DNA from: Cervus elaphus | Lineage: Eukaryota; Chordata; Mammalia; Artiodactyla; Cervidae | Assembly: GCF_910594005.1 (NCBI RefSeq) | Contig: NC_057819.1 | Location: 127,941,669-128,005,668, forward strand | Direction: 5' to 3' | DNA length: 64,000 bases | Notes under the pieces: generated by a model | Database searches by the model: none | Told to the model about the DNA's origin: nothing | Seen by the model: only the letters and a program-made list of their open reading frames with translations | Translations under genes and position numbers: made by a program | In this document: piece after piece, positions 47,241 to 58,600 of the stretch | Layout of the letters: every line of letters begins with the position of its first letter | Numbering within the stretch: the stretch's first letter is position 1

Positions 47241-48594
47241 TTTTCTTTATTCTGAGGAATATTCAATAGAAAGTTGAAGCTTAGACAAAAACATGACCTG
47301 AATAGGCCTGTTAAAGGTAACATTTCAAGGAAGAAATAAAGCTACTTTGCATTTCGGACAGACTAAGGCAAAACAAAGAATAACAAAGTTACATAAATGA
47401 CTAGCAAGGAATGCTTCAGCCTCCTTTCAGAAAGTTCAGTCAGTTCCAAGTATGCAACTTTTACTAGCAAAAAATTGGGTCATAGTGTTGTGGGTTTACT
47501 CTGAAGTATTCTGTAACCACCACCTGAGGCAGAGTTGGTTAGTACACAGCTAGGAAAAAGTTCTAATTTTGCTGACTCTGCTGATGTATCCTACTTCACC
47601 ATTCTAATCTTCATTTTGTCTGATGGTAAATACTCCCTAACCTAGAATAGAGTTTTTGTTCCTTATTTAAGGATCTAAAGTGACAGAAAACATTTTTATT
47701 TATATATATACACATTCTTATAGCAATTAGATGTGCAGATCACTACAGTTTTTAAATTCAAATGTATAGGAAAGAAAACAACTACAGAACCAATAAATAG
47801 AATATTGGAGCTGGAAAGATTTAAAGACACTAATTCTAACCCTGTTTTAAAAATGAGAAGGCTGAGGTCCAGAGGATAATTTGTCTCACAGTTATTAATA
47901 GATGGCTATAGAACTGGGACTGGAGATGAGGTTTTCTGATGACTTGAGTTTTCCAATAATGGTCCTCAAGAAACTCAATTCCCACCCTTACTGCCTAATT
48001 GTGGCCTTTTGAATGAAGACTGCATGAACTATCATGGACTCGATTATGTTGCAATGTGGTCTGTCTTACATTCCCCATTTCTGTAGTGAATGAGCTTTCT
48101 GAGAGACAGCGAGAATTGCATAGATTTTTGACCATTTGTAAGTTAAATCAACTGAAGTTTTTATTTTCCTGTATGTGTAGTGTGCCAACCTGTTTTTACA
48201 ATTTATATTGTGAAATAATGTGAGAAGCCTGCCCCCAAGAATTCTTAGATCAGGTAAGTACATTTCTCTTGTTGTCCTGGGTACTGTTAAGTAGTGGAAT
48301 TTTGTTGTCCCCAAAGGTAAAGTTAGGATTGAAATTCAAGCCAGAGAACTTTATTAAAGAAGGATTCTTTTTAACACTTTGAAAATAAGCAAATTGTTGA
48401 AAATGGTGAAAGTAATTGTAGCATTTTAATTTTTTTTGGCTTGGGAGGAGAGGTTCAAGTGATGGGAGTTATACTGCTGTTTTGGTTAACTGTTAGGATA
48501 GTTTTGCTAAACACTGTCTTGCTGTGCTTGCATAAGCCACATGTTTGTATCTCAGAAGTAGCAAATAGTATCTAAGTGAACCCAGTCTGTGTAG
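47241..48594. other. SUMO2-JPT1 spacer, first part, with MIR-like fossil
   Basis: About 47800-47935 resembles a MIR core (AATGAGAAGGCTGAGGTCCA). No gene recognised. Confidence 0.45.
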
Positions 48595-48800
48595 TCTAAC
48601 TGTCCTGTCTTAACTCTGTGACCCCATGGACTGTAGCCCTTCAGGCTCTGTCCATGGGATTCTCCAAGCAAGAATACCAGAGCGGGTTGCCATTTTCTTC
48701 CCCAGCCATCTTCCCAACCCAGGGATTGAACCCTAGTCTCTTGCATCTCCTACATTGGCAGGTGGGTTCTTAACCTCTAGCGCCACCTGGGAAGCCTTCA
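48595..48800 (-). repeat. Bov-tA SINE
   Basis: Reverse copy: GTGACCCCATGGACTGTAGC, CATCTTCCCAACCCAGGGAT and CGCCACCTGGGAAGCC. Confidence 0.85.
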
Positions 48801-49147
48801 TACAAGCTGCTTTTGATCTCAAAACAAAAGGTATTTGTTTTTCTTCTTTGTTTTCATGGAAATTAATTGGGTGATTAGATTACATTGTGTCTAAAGAGGG
48901 TGAGGTTGAATGAAACAGGAAGAAGTAAACAGTTCAAGGAGAAACTGGAGAGGAGTCAGTGTGTAATTGTGTAGGGGATTGTGACACAAGGAGGTCTGTA
49001 AGATGGAATCCCAGGATTTGAGGGAGGCCCATTGGAAAGTTTTTCCAAGGTCTTCGTGGGTGCTAAGGGGTATTGGAGAGGGCCAGCTGTGCCACAGAGG
49101 GTTATTTTTGAGTTGGAATGATGCTGCTTTTAAATATGACTGACTGG

Positions 49148-49265
49148 ATCATGGTTTTGCATTAGAATCCCCTGGTGCGCTTTTAAAAAATACCAGTGCC
49201 TGGGCCCTACCCCCAGAAATATATTTTCAGTGCAATATGGAACTGAGAAGCATTCTCACAACTCT
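49148..49265. repeat. MER5-like hAT fossil (partial)
   Basis: GCATTAGAATCCCCTGGTGC and GGGCCCTACCCCCAGAAAT. Confidence 0.5.
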
Positions 49266-49339
49266 TGAGAGCCAAGCACCTCATGGTAAAGATTAAATGA
49301 GATGTTTTAGCTGTCTAACAATCCCTTCCATGTACTGAA

Positions 49340-49608
49340 CTCTTTAATTTTATGTATTTATTTGTCTTAGTTGCGTCATGCAGGATCTTTAAGGTGCACG
49401 GACTCAAGTTGTGGCAGAGTGGCTCAGTAGTTGCAGCGTGCTGGCTCTCTAGTTCTGGCGCACGGGTTTGGAGTGTGAGGGCGCAGTGTGGCTCTTGGGC
49501 TTAGCTGCTCCATGGCATGTGGGATCTTGGGTTCCTGACTAGGGTTTGAACCTGTGTCCCCTGCATTGGAAGACAGAATCTTAGCCACGACCACCAGGGA
49601 AGTTCCAT
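49340..49608 (-). repeat. Long tRNA-derived SINE
   Basis: Reverse copy: TTGTCTTAGTTGCGTCATGC, GCTCCATGGCATGTGGGATC and CCACCAGGGAAGTTCC. Confidence 0.75.
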
Positions 49609-51530
49609 GTTTAATTTTAAATAAAAATTATTTTCAGTATGCAGTAAGTGCTCTGCCTGGGGCATCAACTGAATACCATAACTACCAATTGATCTGTACT
49701 TTCTTTTCATTTCAAAAACTGAATATAGTCTTTGTCTCTTTAGGTTTTTGAATAAATGCTTAATACTAAATTGTGCCCTAACCAGTCTTAAAGGAAAAAC
49801 AATCTTCAAGATTTTAATGATTCTCCAATACTTTAGAACCAAAGGACCCATCCATAAGATGCTTCAACATTTTGATTATCTGGGTGATGATTTGAGGGTT
49901 AGTTCAGGATTTAGTAAGAAATATGTGTGTTTTGTACTGAGACTGGTATGTGTAGTGGTTAACTAATGAAAATAGTGGAACATAATTAGAACAGAGTATA
50001 TAAACAGGTAGGAATTTAATCTGTTATTTGGAATGTGGAGTGTTATTTCCCTGTAAGCGGTGACATGTTACTATGTATGAGCTCATTTTAGGATTTCCTA
50101 CGTCCTTAGGGCCTTTGTGAGAAGTCTAAGAATTTTCATGTAATGGCTGTTTTCTTTGCACTAGATAGTTTAAGAAGTATTATGTGACTCGTTTTGCAAC
50201 AAGTTACAGAATATGGAATACTAATAAGAATTTTCCCATTTTCTGAGCATACCCTTTTAAATTACTTGATATTTGTAATTTTAGTAATTACTTTTGTAAA
50301 AGAGGTTAAATTCAGTTTAGAACAGGATAGATTGTTTAGATTTTTTTTATTAAATAGAAAACTTGCGATTGGGGAAAGAAGACAAAAATCACAATCTTAT
50401 TCAGCTCTTAGTATGAGAGGAGGAGGAAAAAAATAGGGAAATAGGAACCATGCTCTTCCTCTTTGTATTTCAGAATGACCAGAGGGCACGTCAGACTTTA
50501 GTAGAGTGTGCATACCTTTTTGTTTAACTTTGGAGAAAGAGAAGGCAAGAATATGACAAAGCCGTTTTCCATATTTGAGGCCTCTAGGTTGGTTCATTTG
50601 ATTTACTTAATGGCAAATGAGTTTTAAGAGAAAATAAACTCCTTGGGCTGTTTTTCTCTCAGTGGCGTTGGTCTGCCTTTTTCTTTTTTTGTGTGGTGAG
50701 GATGCAGCTAAGAAAAGAATGGACAGATGCATACTAAATTTGGCTCTAGGAGTGATGGATGCAGAATGTATGTATGAGTGATATACTTATGGGGCATGCT
50801 GCAGTAGGGGTTGAAAGTGAAACTTGTACTTGTTGGGCCGTTCATTAGTTAAGTCATTCAACCAAGTTCAGAAGCACATGACCAGTGTTCCCTTTTAGTA
50901 ATAAGGAATAGAAAACATTAAGAGTATGTATTAAAGTATGGCTAAACATTATGTAATTGCTGTTCATGTAGATAAAAAATAGATATCTGCAGTGTCATAT
51001 GGTTCAACCTAATATATGTGTATTGGATCACAGTGAAAGACAATATTCTAAGAGGTTGATTCAAACTCAATTGCAGAATCTAGGTGGAATAAATTCCAGT
51101 AAGGATGCTATGTCGATTGCCCATGTCCTCTGGCATTTTGGAATAAATAGGGACAAGTTGAAATTATGAGTGACTCAGTTTACCTGGTAATGGGAAAGCT
51201 GGTAACATTCAAGACACAAACAAACATGTGAGAAGGAAGAGATGCTATGTTAGTGCGTTTTTTGGTGTTTGGTGAAAATTTACTTACTATCTGTAATAGG
51301 CACAAGTAGTGAAGAACAACTAGCAGATTTTTCTATTTTTAAGTTGTACATTGCATACTTCGATAAAACTGCCCACACCCTCAGCAACAAATGTAAAAAG
51401 CAACAGGATTCCTGTCCAAATAAAAATTTATTAGAGCCTTAATCATTTTCTGACATCTTTTAAATAGTAAAGATTTTTTTGCCACATGCTTCAGAACAAT
51501 AAGGAATTTCTAAGAATATTGGGTTTACAA
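49609..51530. other. SUMO2-JPT1 spacer, nothing recognised
   Basis: Unique-looking sequence; short open frames only. Confidence 0.45.
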
Positions 51531-51534
51531 AAAA

Positions 51535-51745
51535 AGCCTGGTGATCCAGTGGTTAAAGATTGAGTTTCCACTGCAAAGTTTCCCTGGTTGTGGAAGTTAT
51601 GCATGCTGTGTGAAGTGGCCAAAAAAATCTGTTGGGGGGAGTTGCCTGGTGGTTGAGTGGCTAAGGCTTAGTGATCACAATGCAGGGGGCCTGGGTTCAC
51701 TCCCACATGCTGCAACTAAAACTAGGACCTGATGCCAACAAACAG
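51535..51745 (+). repeat. Two CHR-type SINE fragments
   Basis: GCCTGGTGATCCAGTGGTTA (about 51537) and GTTGCCTGGTGGTTGAGTGG (about 51641), each truncated. A ~60-codon open frame across them is spurious. Confidence 0.65.
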
Positions 51746-52471
51746 AAGATCTATTGGAAAAGCTGATTGCCAGGCTTCCTGAAGTGAATTAACATGGAAG
51801 ACTAGTACAAATGGATATAGTAGGGAAGTGGCAGTTGGGACTGCAGGAAGCTGAAGAGTGTTTGCTGCTGAAAAAGAAGTGGAGGCAACTGCTCATTCTT
51901 CTGTTAACTGTAAAAAGCAGGTGAAAATGGACATGCATATAGGGCAGTGATTTTAAAATTTCATGGAACCCTGAGGTTGTGCAAAAAGGAGGACCAAGTA
52001 GAGAGGGGCCAAGGATGGGGGAAGCAGAGAGAGCCAGGGTTCTGTTAATCTATTTTATATATTTGGATTCTGCTTCATAAAAGTTTAAAAACACTGCTGT
52101 AGGTCCTGAAATAGCTGTGAGATCATTCCTTGTTAAAAGATTTCATGTGTCTTCTATTTCTTTAGATTTTTAGGTTAACCTGAGAATTTGAAGCAGGTTT
52201 TGTATTGATACAGACCCTTGTGTGTATTTTAAAAATCATAATGATAGGCCTTCATGACTTTATAAGCAGATATTCACATCGTCCCATCCTTTTGCATCTT
52301 TTGATCCTGATCTGTGTTGATCTTTGGGGGAAAAATGTAATTTGATTAGTGTCCCATTTTCAACTTAGTTGGTCATCTGAAACAAGGATTATAGCAGAGC
52401 TGTATATCGTATCTTTTACCCCAAATCTCAATTTTGCAGCAGAAAGTGACGTATGGTAATTTGGTCAAAAC
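51746..52471. other. Spacer, nothing recognised
   Basis: No identifiable element. Confidence 0.45.
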
Positions 52472-52552
52472 TATTGGGTTGGCCAAAAATTCTTTGGGTT
52501 TTTCCAAAACAGCTTATGGAAAAATCCAAATGAGCTTTTTGATCAACTTAAT
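52472..52552. mobile_element. Mariner-type MITE (imperfect hairpin)
   Basis: TTGGGTTGGCCAAAAATTCT at left is complementary, with mismatches, to the right arm ending AGCTTTTTGATCAACTTA. TA dinucleotides bound it. The pattern matches ruminant mariner terminal-repeat derivatives. Confidence 0.75.
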
Positions 52553-52904
52553 GTTAAGTATGTGAACAAATAAATAGGAGGGCTAGTTATTCCGGAAATT
52601 TCTGGCAGTACTTACTTTAAAATACAAGGAATGTTTCAAACAGACCTCAGATGGCTTTAATCAGATGTCTGTTTTATGTGAATTTACTCTTCATAAATCA
52701 GATTAGATTAAAAAGGATTCTCTTGGAACTGATTCCTTACCTTTGAAGCAAAGGTTCTCAGCCCAAGCTATATGTTTATGAGAATTGTCTGTTTATTCCA
52801 GATATCCACTGCTGTATCCTGTATCCAGAAATCTCCAAAAAGCTCATAGATTATTCTGTTATGCAGCAAGGATGGGGCACGTAATTATCTCATTCCAAAT
52901 CTTA

Positions 52905-53355
52905 CAGAATAGCTGCTGTTAACCCCATTTTACAGATGAAAAACATGGGCTCGAGGATATAAATGACCTACAAGTGTCTTAAATTGGGAGGAAGCGGAAC
53001 TAGAACATAGACTTTCTGGTTTCCAGGGGAAATAAGGCAAACCAGTGCAAACTCAAAAATTTAGGCGAAAGTCTAAATCCCTCATTTAACTTAACAAAAC
53101 CACTTGCAGATTGTTTAAAGAAAAATGTGGTTACTTTCCAAGTAAGTCTGATAATAAAAATGGCTATCATGTTGATGACATGTCATGACAAGTACCTTAC
53201 ATCCATTACCTCATCCAGTCTTCTCAAGTCTATGGAGTCTAGATACTAGTCTATCCTTGTTTTGCAAATGAAACAGTGCTCAGAAAAGGCAAGATTGACA
53301 TTCAAACCTGAATTTCTCCTTTGAGACCCTGCGCTCACAATCACCATATTCCACT
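52905..53355. repeat. Two MIR-like fossils
   Basis: CCCCATTTTACAGATGAAAA at about 52923 and TCCTTGTTTTGCAAATGAAA at about 53253 are MIR core patterns; boundaries are uncertain. Confidence 0.55.
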
Positions 53356-54330
53356 ACCTCCTAATTAATAACTGATTTTTGAAGAGGGGATGCATGCTCA
53401 CTAGGTTGGCCTGAAGAGTTTTTTGGGGGGGTTGTTTTTACTGTTTTGAAACTTTAGGTCCAGACTTTGGAAAGAGATTTTAATCCAAACAAGTGGTATG
53501 CTTCATGCTTTTGTGGTAAGCACATAAACACATGACCCAGGCCTTCTGGAAGAGGAGGGCTTGTCTCTGGCTTTTCATGAAAACCCAGGAGGGTGGTTAG
53601 CCAATACAGATGGCCAGGAAGGAGGAGGCCACACAAAGAGGAATGTAGTTCACTTCTTATGGGAAATAAAGAGATCTGCCTTGAGGAAATAGCGTGACCG
53701 GGAAGGCCTCGCCTCTGGTTTGCCCAAGACTTTGCTATTACGATCTTATAAACAGTCATTCCTGAGCCCTACAAGTGTGTCTGCATTTGTTGCGGGGATA
53801 GATTTACCCAGACAGGTGGAAGAGTCATGACTTAACGGCTTAATGACAGCTGCAGAGGCCTGGACTACTCCCGTGGCCTTAGTAGCAAGGGATGTGGCCA
53901 TTCCCCGAAGCCCGGCATTAACCAGCCTTAAGAACAGGCCCTCAAATCGGAACGACTGTAATTTTGGTTTAGTGCATGCACCACGCGTTACAGCTAAATA
54001 GTAACATTAAAATGTAAAGAATTTCCCGTCGTTTTACAAGGGATCATCTTCGTGTGCTTTCTGTTGCTGACTCATAGTGCTGCTGCTTTGGGACTGTCAG
54101 TTTTCCAGGCCGGACACGCAGTAGGTATTCAATAAACGTGGATTTGTAGCAGTCGTTTTCCTCTCTTGAGGAACATGCCCTTGCTACCCGCCGTAAGGCA
54201 AAATAAATGAACGGTAGATAAACCTATCCTCACCTTGCGATTTCCAACTAGCCCAGATCGAGCTTTTCCTTCTATCAAGGTAACTTTTAAGTGACAGCGA
54301 GCACAACTTGTACGGAGCGCGGGACAGGTT
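53356..54330. other. Spacer upstream of JPT1, nothing recognised
   Basis: No element recognised beyond a possible mariner scrap (TAGGTTGGCCTGAAGAG) near 53402. Confidence 0.45.
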
Positions 54331-54399
54331 TGTCTTGTCCAATCATCTCCGAGATTTGGGGGTGGGGGAGGGGAAACGTCCCCAGACCTTCCCTGATCA

Positions 54400-55660
54400 G
54401 GAAGGGGGCGGGTTTAAGCTGAGCAGGGCCCGTCTCAGCCCGTCGTGATGCCGCAGGATGCTTGGCACTCCAGGGAGCCAATAGGAGTGAACAGGTTCAT
54501 TTGAATCGGCCAATGCCGCCGGGGTGGGGGCGGGGGTTTGCGAGCCCTATAAAAGCGGTGGTCCGGCCGGCAAGCCGCGGCGGAGGCTCCTGCAGCGGTC
54601 GCCGACGCTTGGGTAGGGAGTTTCTCTGCGCCCCTCCGACCTGACCCTTGCAGCGCTTTGCTCCGCGCCAGCCTACCTCGCTCTTCGGCGCCATGACCAC
54701 CACCACCACCTTCAAGGGCGTCGACCCCAACAGCAGGAACAGCTCCCGGTGAGGCGAGGAGTTTCCGGGGCGTGAGGGTTGCTGCCCAGGGGGCCGGGCG
54801 GGTCTGGTGGCCGGTTGTTGGCTGTAACGTGCCCGGGGCGCTGCGCTCGCGCCCGGCCGAGTGGCCGGGCTCGGCCACCGGCTCCGCCTTTGTGCGGCCG
54901 GCGAGCCTGACGCGCCGGCCCCGCCCGATTCCTGCTTCTCTCCCATTCATTCCTCCCCCGAAGCAAGGGGCTGGGAAGGGCCGGGGCCGCTTGCGCTCGT
55001 CGCGCGGCGGGTTTTCGTTAGTCGGGACGTGCTGAGAGGATTCGCTCTCTGCCTTTTGCGGCGCGGCCGGCTCGCCCCCAGGGCGGTGGTCTTGGGCCCC
55101 AGGTGTGCGGGTAGCCCTCGGGGCACCTTGATCTGGCCCCATTGTCCCACCCCCGGCCACGCGCTCGTGTCTCTAGACACGGAGCAGGTGGTGGCCCCGC
55201 GCCCGGCGTGGCGGTCAGATCCTGCAGCCGCAGCGATCGGGTCCGGCGGGCTCCTGCCCACTTGGGTCCGCCTGGCAGGTGGCATTTGTGTTCGGGCGGG
55301 GCTGGTCATCACGATCCCAGCCCCCGTTCGGGACCCAACCATAAACCCTCCGCCAAGTGCCTCCCCTCCGCTAACAAAGGAAAGACCCCTGCTCCTTCCC
55401 CTCCCGCGCCCACCTCCGAATGGGAGGGGAAGCGTGTCCTTCCAAGTGGGTTTTCTGCGCTCAAACCTTCGGACCTCGGTCTTCGCATCCCACCTCTTTC
55501 GCTTCGCCCTTTGACGTTTGCCAAATGAGTTCACCTCTGGCCCGGGTTCCCGGGCTGGATGGGGAAGGTTTCCTGTTCTTGGGCGGGGCCCGAGACATCC
55601 ATTGTCTCTTCCGTACTATCTCCACCTGCGCAGCCCGGGCCTTTCTGGCCACTCATGCCA
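54400..55660 (+). promoter_or_regulatory. JPT1: JPT1 promoter: TATA box, paired CCAAT boxes, CpG island
   Basis: A TATAAAAG box at 54548-54555 predicts initiation near 54578-54582, giving a 5'UTR of about 110 nt. CCAAT boxes at 54478-54482 and 54510-54514 are 32 bp apart, a typical NF-Y pair spacing, with a TTTGAA (CHR-like) motif at 54500-54505 between them. GC boxes (GGGGGCGGG) lie at about 54404 and 54528. The CpG island continues into intron 1. Factor binding is inferred from motifs only. Confidence 0.8.
54693..54748 (+). CDS. JPT1: JPT1 coding exon 1 (residues 1-18)
   Basis: ATG at 54693 in GCGCCATGA context; MTTTTTFKGVDPNSRNSS plus two bases of Arg; donor GTGAGG. The Thr run comes from an (ACC)n tract. 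Confidence 0.95.
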
Positions 55661-58600
55661 CTGCAGCCAGGCAAGGGGGCCCTGGGCACGGTGTGTGGAC
55701 TGGGAGGGCCTCTCTTCCGAGCCCTTGTCTAACTTGGTGGAAGGCTCTGGTTGCGGTGGAAGATGTCCACATTGTCTCGGCTAATTGCACGCAGGCTGCT
55801 CTTAAAGGTGGGACACAGGCGTCTCTGGGATCCTGCCCAAGGCGTGGAGGCAGCTTAGATTCCACTTTTTCGGAGCCTCTCTTCTTCACTGATCACGACC
55901 CGCCGTCATGTGTGGGCAGCCTTGGGGTCCTGGGCAAGCGGCACAAAGGGAGCCATTTTGTGGGGCTAAGAAGACAGCCGTGGAAGAGCAGTGTCTCTTA
56001 GGGGCTGGAGTCCTTGGGGACAAAAAGCAGGCCTCGGCAGTGAGGCCGAGGAGGTAGTGTTGGAAATGACATTCTTCTTCAACTCCTTCGTTGCCTTTTC
56101 AAATGTAGAAAAGAAGGAAAGATTTTAAAAACTAAATCAGTGTGCTGCTCGGAGGAAGGGGAACTTGAGTAGATAGACCTATGCAAACCCTGGTCACTCC
56201 CTCTTCTCTTGTCATCCTTCCAGTGAGATATATATTTTTTTTTTCCGGAGGACACTGGAACAAACTGAACCTTGGTTTTTCATTTTGTGCCCTCAGGTCA
56301 ACTTTATGCTGGCCAGACTGTAGTGATTGGAATGCGAAAACTCAAGCATTCTATTAAAAATTCAGAGGTTTTTATCCTTTGGGGTTGAGTGCAGTTTAGT
56401 GTCGAATTCATAAAGAATTTAAGTAACCAGGTGAAATGAATCCTCACACTAGTTTTTTGATTTGTAGCTTTGAAATGTGAGACATACATGACTTTTGGTT
56501 TTGCAAAATAAATGTTTTAACCCCCTTTTGTCATCAGTTTTCCTCCAATATTGTTATCTTAAGACTCTATGTAGCATTGTCCTTTTATTTACTTCCTACC
56601 TTTCCTTCTCACCTAATTCTCTTAAACTTCTTTTCTCCAGTAACAGTTTCCTGGTTCCATAAACACATTATAAATTTAGTCTAGTAGGGAATGATCTGCA
56701 AAGCTTATATGGGAACTCTGGGATTTAAAGAGATAAGAAAGAAATAGAGTATTATTTGAAAATTGCTACCTGCAGTTCATGGACACATTCTTGTTGAGTC
56801 TCGGATATATAATTCTGATCATGTTATCATAGTTCAGGAAGAATAGCAGGATCTTAAAAAATAAAATTGGAATAATTTCTCTTATGATCCAGATCCTTTG
56901 TTTGGGGATGTCTCGCTGTTACAAATGGGCTCCACAACACTGACGTCATCGGAGTAGGTAGAACCTGCTATTGCAAGAGGGACACAGACCTTTAAAAAGT
57001 TGGGCCGGTCAGAGCTTTGACTTTCTTTTTTAAGCTGGTGATCAGATTGTAGTGTCTTTTTTCCTTTTTTAAGGTCAAAAAAAAAATTCCTGGCCTATTA
57101 GGGTTTTGAAGATTTTCATCTGGCTGAAATAATTCATGAGAATTTAATTATGATAGTAAGGAAAATCATTCTAATCTCTGGGGAATGAAGGGGATGACAG
57201 TGAAACAAGTTAATTTTGTTTTTTGGGGGGGAATCTTCGTTCCCCTGCCAGGGATCAAACCCACACCCCCTGCTGTGGATGCTTGGAGCCCTAACCACTG
57301 CACTGCTAGGGAAGTCTCTGAAGGAAGCTAATTTTGATTATAATATTGCAAGTGTCTGTTGATTTGAGGTACAAATGATAAAAGCCTAGTCACTTCCAAC
57401 TTTAACATAGAGAATGACTATTAAGAATTTGTAACATATCTTTAATTATTATTTAAACAGTTTTATTAGCAGACCCCAAATTATAAGAGGTATACCTGAA
57501 CATGATTTCTTAATTCATTTAATGAATTTAATCTAAGTGAATATTTAATATGGGAGACCTACAAACAGTGGGCTTTTAAATGTTTTACATGTTATAAAAG
57601 CACACAATGGATTTCCCCCACCCCTGGAAAATAATAATGACATTTTAATTTAGTGTAAACTGAGTACTGAGTTTTACTATGGAGAGACATGAATATTAGA
57701 TTTAGGGAAGGATGCTAGAGGACCTATATAAGAAATATATTCAGTGTAGAAAATACAAAAAGCAATCAGAACACCAACTATATAGGTTTGTAGTTTAAAG
57801 AGAAAATGGTATGGAGTGATCCCCCTACTTCACTTTGAGCCCTTTTTATGTGCCTGCCAGGCAGGGAGGATGATTTGGGGTTTGGCCCCAGCTCTGTTAC
57901 TTAACTAAAGTTGGGCAGTTCACTTAGAACTTCTCCGGGCCTGACTTTGTTCTTTTAAAAAATGAGGCTATTTGTTGAACTAGACAGAGCAGAGCGCAGT
58001 GTACTACCACCCTATAGCCAAGTCCAGCTGGCACCTGCTTTTTACCTGTATAAATGGCTGAAAAAGGCCAGAAGAAGTATCTTTCATGACTTGTGAAAAT
58101 GACATGAAAATCAAATTTGTGTCCGTAAATAAAGCTTTATTGGAACATAGCTGCCCTCATTCATTTTCATGTTGTCTGTGGCTTGCCTCTGTGCTGTGTT
58201 ATGGAGCTGAATAGCTGCAAAAAACCAAATGACCCACAAGCCAAAAATAATTAGTTTGGTCCTTTACAGAAAGAACTGGTGACCAGAAAGAGAGGGTATC
58301 TAACTTTCTTTCCTCTCGGCGTCCTACTGCTTATTCCTCAAGGTCATGGAGGGCTTCCTGGAGGAGGAGAAGTTTTAAGAAATGGGCTGGATTTTGAAGC
58401 AGTCACTGAGGAAAGGGTGGAAAGTGCTCTGGGCAGGAGGAAATATGGGAGTAAATATTCTGAGGTGGAGATAAGGCAGAACAGTTCACGGAACAGGGAA
58501 GAATCTGGCCTGACTGGGTTGGAGAAGATGGTAAGAACTAGATACAGTTGAGAGGGGAAGTCCGAGCAGTTTGCTTCTGTCTGCTTAGGCCTAACCAGGC

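Noticed and set aside
54435..55160. 241-codon minus-strand open frame over JPT1 exon 1
   Set aside because: Low-complexity GC-rich translation antisense to a certain exon; no protein signature.
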